In this document: positions 13,701 through 16,485 of the stretch, piece by piece | Layout of the letters: every line of letters starts with the position of its first letter | How positions within the stretch are numbered: the stretch's first letter is position 1 | NCBI GenBank assembly: GCA_913062655.1 | Contig: CAJXXO010000026.1 | Coordinates: 1-16,485, forward strand | Length of the DNA stretch: 16,485 nucleotides | Direction of reading: 5' to 3' | Origin: an uncultured Bacteroidota bacterium | GTDB lineage: Bacteria > Bacteroidota > Bacteroidia > Chitinophagales > S012-47 | Position numbers and translations under genes: made by a program | The notes under the pieces: generated by a model | Database searches by the model: none | What the model saw: the letters and a program-made list of their open reading frames with translations, nothing else | What the model was told of the DNA's origin: nothing

Positions 13701-16485
13701 TAGTGTCAGTTACACTGTAGGTAATAATATTGGCACCCAACTCAAATGTTGGATTGATAGCATAAGTACCAGCAGCCAAAGTATCCACCTGTGAGAAGAT
13801 GGTAGTACCACCATTGCTGATATTGATATCAACAAACATCACATCGTTAGAGCAGTTGTCAGCAATGCTGTAAGCTGTTATCAGGCTAGCAGAGCAATCA
13901 CCGGTTCCATTGGAGCTGGTAGTGATAGTCGTATCATCGGCACATGTAACAATTGGTGCTTCAGTGTCCTCAACAGTAACATTGAACCTGCAAGTATCAG
14001 TATTACCAGAAGGATCAGTTACTACGTAAGTTACTTCAGTAGTACCAAGAGGGTAGGTGCCAGAAGCATCCAATCCACCATTGAAGTCATTCACTACAAA
14101 GTTGTCTAGGTTAGAACTGAAGTTACCTGCATTGAACGTAAATGTCTGGCCACTAGAAGTAATGGCTTGTGGCTCAGTCGTCAACGAAACTGTACCGGAA
14201 GCGCTTGGATAAGTCACTTCTACAAATACATCTTGCTGTGAACAAAGCGTACCGCTAACACTGAAGTCATTATCAACGACTACAGTAATCTGATTATCGG
14301 CAAGCCATGTTATTACATCAGCTTGAGCCAATGTAAAGTCTGTAGTACCATAGGTGGGATCACACTGTGGATGATTGTTGGTTTCACCCAACAATGTACC
14401 CGCTTCGTCAAATACCTCAGCAGTTTCAAAAGACAAATCGTAATCTCCTCTTATGAACACCGTCAGCGTGGCATCTCCTGTTGGCGCAGGGGCCGCTACA
14501 GGCGTAAGCACCTCACAATTGTCTGTGTATTCAGGTAACGGAACATTTACGAATGCATCGCATACACCTGGATCTGTACTAACGGTAATATCACCAGGAC
14601 AAGTAATGGTAGGATCTTCTACGTCTTCTACTGTTACAGTGAATTCACAGATAGCTGTATTACCAGAAGCATCAGTAGCAATGTACGTCTCAGTTGTCGT
14701 ACCTACCGGGAAGGTAGCACCGCTACCTAAACCAGTGAAGGTCGTTGTCAAACCAGGACAGTTATCTGTAGCTGAAGGAACCGGGTAGAACACCTCGGCA
14801 CCACAAATTCCAGGACCATTCGGTACAGTGATATCTGCAGAGCAGTTGGCAAATACAGGGGCCTCAGTATCGTTAACCGTTACCGTGAAGCTACAAGTAC
14901 TTGTATTGCCACTCTCATCTTCGGCAAAGTAACTAATAGTAGTAGTGCCGATTGGGAAGACATCACCTGGCATTAAGCCAGTACCGTCTGTACGGAACAA
15001 AGTATCATTCGGACAATTCTCAAAGTAATCGATAGTCCAAGTTACAGCCGCACCACAAACACCTGAATCATTGTCGACTACGATGTCCGCAGGACAAGTC
15101 AGGGTTGGACGCTCAAAGTCGATGATGGTCACATCAGCAGAGCATGTGGCTGTATTACCATTCACATCAATTGCTGTGAAGACTACTGTAGTAGTACCTA
15201 CCGGATAGAAGGCATTGGCATTGGCGCCATTCTCTGTCCAGCTATTGAATACCGTATCAATGCCACAGTTATCGTCTAAGAATGTTAGTTGGAAACCTTG
15301 GATTGCGTTACCACACAAACCAAATGCATTATTCGCAATCAGGTCTGGAGGACAAACAATCTCAGGACGCGTGGTATCAAGAACAGTTACAATAGAGGTA
15401 CAAGTGCCAATATTACCACTTTGGTCTTCTACGGTAAGTATTACGGTATTTGGACCAACATTTGAGCAATCGAAGTCAGTTACACTCAATGTAGAGCTTA
15501 CAATTGTACAATTGTCAAATGAACCCGCATCGATATCTGCTACCGTGATGCTTGCATCACCATTGTCATCCAAGTACACAGTAAGATCATTACACAATGC
15601 GGTTGGTGAAATAGTATCCTCTACCGTTACAATAGCCGTACACTGACTTACATTGCCGTTTACATCCGTAACAGTCAATGTAACCACATTTGCACCCAAG
15701 TCATTGCAATCAAAATCAGTTTGACTCAAGCTCAAGCTAGCGATACCGCAATTGTCGAATGAACCATCATCAATGTCAGCAGTAGTAATGGAAGCATTAC
15801 CCGAAGCATCCAATTGGATAGTTACATCCTGGCACAATGCCGTAGGAGGAATGTTATCAAATACCGTCACATCAGCACTACAAGTAGCGGTGTTACCATT
15901 TACATCTGTAACAGTCAATGTAACTGTATTGACGCCAACATCAGCACAAGTAAAGTCGGTTTGATCTAATGTCAAACTAGCGATTCCACAGTTATCAGAT
16001 GAGCCATTATCAATATCAGCCGGGGTAATAGAAGCTTGACCCGCTGCATCTAAGAATACATTCACATTCTGGCAGATAGCTGTTGGCGCCTCATTATCAA
16101 TTACCGTCACATCAAATGAGCAAGTGGATACGTTGCCATTTACATCCTCCACGGTATAAGTTACTGTAGTAGTACCTACAGGGTAAGTTCCAGAGGCGAT
16201 AGGACCACCAGTGAAACTATTCACTATTGAGGCAATACCGCAATTATCTGTAGCACTACCTAAAGTAGTTGGCGCAGTAAAGCTTGCAGCAACAGTAGTC
16301 GCAGCACCTACTATATTGTCATCTGTATTCTGAATGAAAGCAAACACATCCCCAGCAGAGACTGCAACCGCCTCGGTACCTGACTGCACGGTGTCGCCTA
16401 AATCGTCAGTTAATTGAACAAATGTGCCGTTCAACTCATAGCCGAATGGATCCCACTCCGGACCAACGTCTTCAGTGGAATAATC
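10759..16485 (-). CDS. Giant T9SS-exported HYR/SprB-repeat surface protein (N-terminus beyond window)
   Basis: The frame is open from the right edge to TAA at 10759-10761, giving 1908 residues with the start outside the window. A TTG at 16434 is only an internal codon; the frame continues upstream as DYSTEDVGPEWDPFGYE. Residues below count from that TTG. In order: a partial HYR-like unit (about 50-112); three 80-residue Cys repeats (113-352); nine HYR-type repeats (353-1246; DNC, PVGTTTVTY, D..GNT..C); two PKD-like repeats (1247-1412); three PAGPxC repeats (1413-1645); two SprB-type repeats (1646-1792; DGAIDI.V.GG..PY.(Y/F)SWSNG); and a type A T9SS sorting domain (1808-1891; LYPNPTSD to KKFILAR). 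The C-terminal domain is normally removed on export, with the protein released or anchored at the surface. HYR and SprB repeats suggest adhesion or gliding, but no catalytic domain is visible in this part. Confidence 0.93.
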   Translation of the reverse strand, partial: DYSTEDVGPEWDPFGYELNGTFVQLTDDLGDTVQSGTEAVAVSAGDVFAFIQNTDDNIVGAATTVAASFTAPTTLGSATDNCGIASIVNSFTGGPIASGTYPVGTTTVTYTVEDVNGNVSTCSFDVTVIDNEAPTAICQNVNVFLDAAGQASITPADIDNGSSDNCGIASLTLDQTDFTCADVGVNTVTLTVTDVNGNTATCSADVTVFDNIPPTALCQDVTIQLDASGNASITTADIDDGSFDNCGIASLSLSQTDFDCNDLGANVVTLTVTDVNGNVSQCTAIVTVEDTISPTALCNDLTVYLDDNGDASITVADIDAGSFDNCTIVSSTLSVTDFDCSNVGPNTVILTVEDQSGNIGTCTSIVTVLDTTRPEIVCPPDLIANNAFGLCGNAIQGFQLTFLDDNCGIDTVFNSWTENGANANAFYPVGTTTVVFTAIDVNGNTATCSADVTIIDFERPTLTCPADIVVDNDSGVCGAAVTWTIDYFENCPNDTLFRTDGTGLMPGDVFPIGTTTISYFAEDESGNTSTCSFTVTVNDTEAPVFANCSADITVPNGPGICGAEVFYPVPSATDNCPGLTTTFTGLGSGATFPVGTTTETYIATDASGNTAICEFTVTVEDVEDPTITCPGDITVSTDPGVCDAFVNVPLPEYTDNCEVLTPVAAPAPTGDATLTVFIRGDYDLSFETAEVFDEAGTLLGETNNHPQCDPTYGTTDFTLAQADVITWLADNQITVVVDNDFSVSGTLCSQQDVFVEVTYPSASGTVSLTTEPQAITSSGQTFTFNAGNFSSNLDNFVVNDFNGGLDASGTYPLGTTEVTYVVTDPSGNTDTCRFNVTVEDTEAPIVTCADDTTITTSSNGTGDCSASLITAYSIADNCSNDVMFVDINISNGGTTIFSQVDTLAAGTYAINPTFELGANIITYSVTDTNGVTGTCTTTVTVVDDEDPTITCPSDVVVANDSGVCEAFVTVPAPIATDNCSFTISNDYTGTADASGIYPVDTTAVTFTATDPGGNTATCTINVIVEDTEAPVYTECPTDTILESNTGICGAVYSYNFPQFTDNCPGASQTLTGGLPSLSIFPVGTTTVEYTATDAAGNTSICSFTVTVIDVEAPILVDCPVDQTLSNDPGECGAVATWFPPIFVDNCVDFSLSSNFAPGDTFPVGTTTVTYVATDSAGNTTECNFDITVEDTEAPVITSCPTDIFSCDPVQTWTVPTADDNCAVTSLTSNFQPGATFPVGTTTVVYTAEDAAGNTATCAFDVTIYPTPVVDAGADVDVCLNSSVSIGGNPTASAATPPYSYTWTPAAGLDNPTIANPTATPSATTVYTVVVTDANGCTAEDQVEVTVLPLPIADAGADEAICVGDATTIGGTTAGSGTVGPYTYSWTPATGLSSTNAANPTASPSATTTYTLTVTDANGCQATDAVTITVNPLPDASITAAGPFCLNDGNQTLTAATAGGTWSGNGIVDAAAGTFNPAAAGVGVHLITYNVTDANGCSNSATTTIEVLPLPNSRILPAGPLCENDDPIFLTGLPNINPHTWQGPGIVNATTGQFDPAAAGAGNHVVEYIVTNAVGCTDTASIVITVNAAPNVVATPAGPFCETEPVQTLTANIAGGVWSGPGIIQPQLGQFLPIAASAGSHDIVYEVADNNGCEGTDTLSVVVFEVPAITASVDEASCEDASDGAIDINVSGGTAPYSYSWSNGATTEDLNGVAAGTYVVTVTDANGCTQDASITIGISVNPVSVAANVTPATNAAIADGAIDITVTGGVPPYQFSWSNGETTEDITGLNPGTYELTIIDAAGCSYVYFYQVGARFGVGIDLADLDQNISLYPNPTSDVINVDIEVGTVNAEMTMTVFDMLGRRVYEVNDAFTGAYQHRIEMTTWAAGQYMVRFNINGQQLTKKFILAR
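10762..11013 (-). other. T9SS type A C-terminal sorting domain
   Basis: The last 84 residues (1808-1891) carry the standard blocks: ISLYPNPTSDVINVDI, then TVFDMLGRRVYE, and the end GQYMVRFNINGQQLTKKFIL plus AR. This signals export by the type IX system and C-terminal processing, and supports Bacteroidota as the source. Confidence 0.93.
11059..11499 (-). repeat. Two SprB-type repeats
   Basis: Two units (1646-1720, 1721-1792) with DGAIDI.V.GG..PY.(Y/F)SWSNG.TTED..G...GTY..T(V/I).DA.GC. This is the repeat named after the Flavobacterium gliding adhesin SprB. Here it sits next to the C-terminal sorting domain. Confidence 0.88.
11500..12198 (-). repeat. Three PAGPxC repeats
   Basis: Three units of 77-79 residues (1413-1489, 1490-1568, 1569-1645). 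Shared features are (P/A)AGP(F/L)C, W.G.GI(V/I), GxFxP.AA.AG.H.(I/V).Y.V and a final GC(S/T/E). Such units are frequent in T9SS cargo proteins and are likely Ig-like stalk modules. Confidence 0.8.
12199..12696 (-). repeat. Two PKD-like repeats
   Basis: Two units of 83 residues each (1247-1329, 1330-1412). Each contains DAGAD...C, (S/T)IGG, PY.Y.WTPA.GL, ANPTA.PSAT..YT and VTDANGC. This PKD-like type is common in large Bacteroidota surface proteins beside SprB repeats. Confidence 0.85.
12697..15378 (-). repeat. Nine tandem HYR-type repeats
   Basis: Nine units, mostly 81-86 residues, begin near residues 353, 439, 521, 603, 822, 926, 1008, 1091 and 1172 of the visible protein. Typical signatures are (E/D)AP.(I/V)..CP.D, (D/G)PG.CGA, DNC, FPVGTTTV.YTATD.(S/A)GNT..C.FTVTV. 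The fourth is about 219 residues long because of an insertion. The last lacks the usual PGxCGA segment (FSCDPVQTW instead). HYR is an immunoglobulin-like fold used in adhesion. Confidence 0.88.
14125..14493 (-). other. Beta-rich domain inserted into the fourth HYR repeat
   Basis: Residues of about 648-770 lie between the DNC segment and the DASGTYPLGTT segment of one HYR unit. The insert reads as alternating beta strands (DATLTVFIRGDYDLSFE, then ITVVVDND and VFVEVTYPSA) with two cysteines at 691 and 731. I do not assign a family; a carbohydrate-binding or lectin-like sandwich is possible but not shown. Confidence 0.6.
15379..16098 (-). repeat. Three exact-length 80-residue Cys repeats
   Basis: Three consecutive 240-bp units (15859-16098, 15619-15858, 15379-15618) encode repeats of exactly 80 residues with no indels. 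Each has the pattern D..(S/P)PTA(L/I)C near its start, LDxxGxASIT.ADID in the middle, SxDNC, and TDF.C further on, and ends VTLTV.D..GN...C...VTV or close to it. They are shortened HYR relatives with their own Cys pattern. Equal length suggests fairly recent duplication. Confidence 0.85.

Noticed and set aside
16432..16434. TTG as the start of the HYR-repeat gene
   Set aside because: The frame stays open for 17 more codons to the window edge with sequence that continues the domain, and no signal peptide follows the TTG. The true start is outside.
10759..16485. CRISPR-like or satellite repeats
   Set aside because: The periodicity is at protein level (about 80 residues), with diverged DNA and no spacers.

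Overview
The window looks like chromosomal DNA of a Bacteroidota, most likely a Saprospiria/Lewinella-type relative. This rests on three things: a giant HYR/SprB-repeat surface protein that ends in a type IX secretion (T9SS) sorting domain, Sec signal peptides that often leave a glutamine at the mature N-terminus, and weak Shine-Dalgarno sequences. The genus is inference. I see no IS element, tRNA, rRNA, CRISPR array or phage gene.

Left and centre (1-9932) hold two divergent gene sets sharing a 142-bp intergenic region (6063-6204). The leftward set has three genes. First is a secreted M48 zinc metallopeptidase with TPR-like repeats (4452-6062). One nucleotide later comes a 1295-residue exported protein with TPRs and two caspase-like domains (563-4450); the first domain has lost both catalytic residues and the second keeps them. 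Then, after 87 bp, comes a multi-pass membrane protein cut by the window edge (1-475). The rightward set has a secreted papain-like cysteine peptidase fused to MORN repeats (6205-8229). Eight bases later comes a second M48-TPR peptidase (8238-9890), a clear paralogue of the first, followed by a strong intrinsic terminator (9907-9932). Four exported peptidase-type proteins therefore sit head to head, with one M48 paralogue on each side. I infer a cell-envelope proteolysis or processing module; its substrate and trigger cannot be read from sequence.

Between 9933 and 10702 about 770 bp carry no convincing ORF but many inverted repeats, including overlapping, mutually exclusive ones and long-range complementary segments. 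This is the best candidate for an undescribed structured RNA, although strand and family are unresolved.

Right (10703-16485) is the 3' part, at least 1908 codons, of a leftward gene for a giant cell-surface repeat protein. In protein order it has three 80-residue Cys repeats, nine HYR-type repeats (one carrying an inserted beta-rich domain), two PKD-like repeats, three further Cys-containing repeats, two SprB-type repeats and a T9SS sorting domain. Its start lies beyond the right edge. An intrinsic terminator (10703-10736) ends it.
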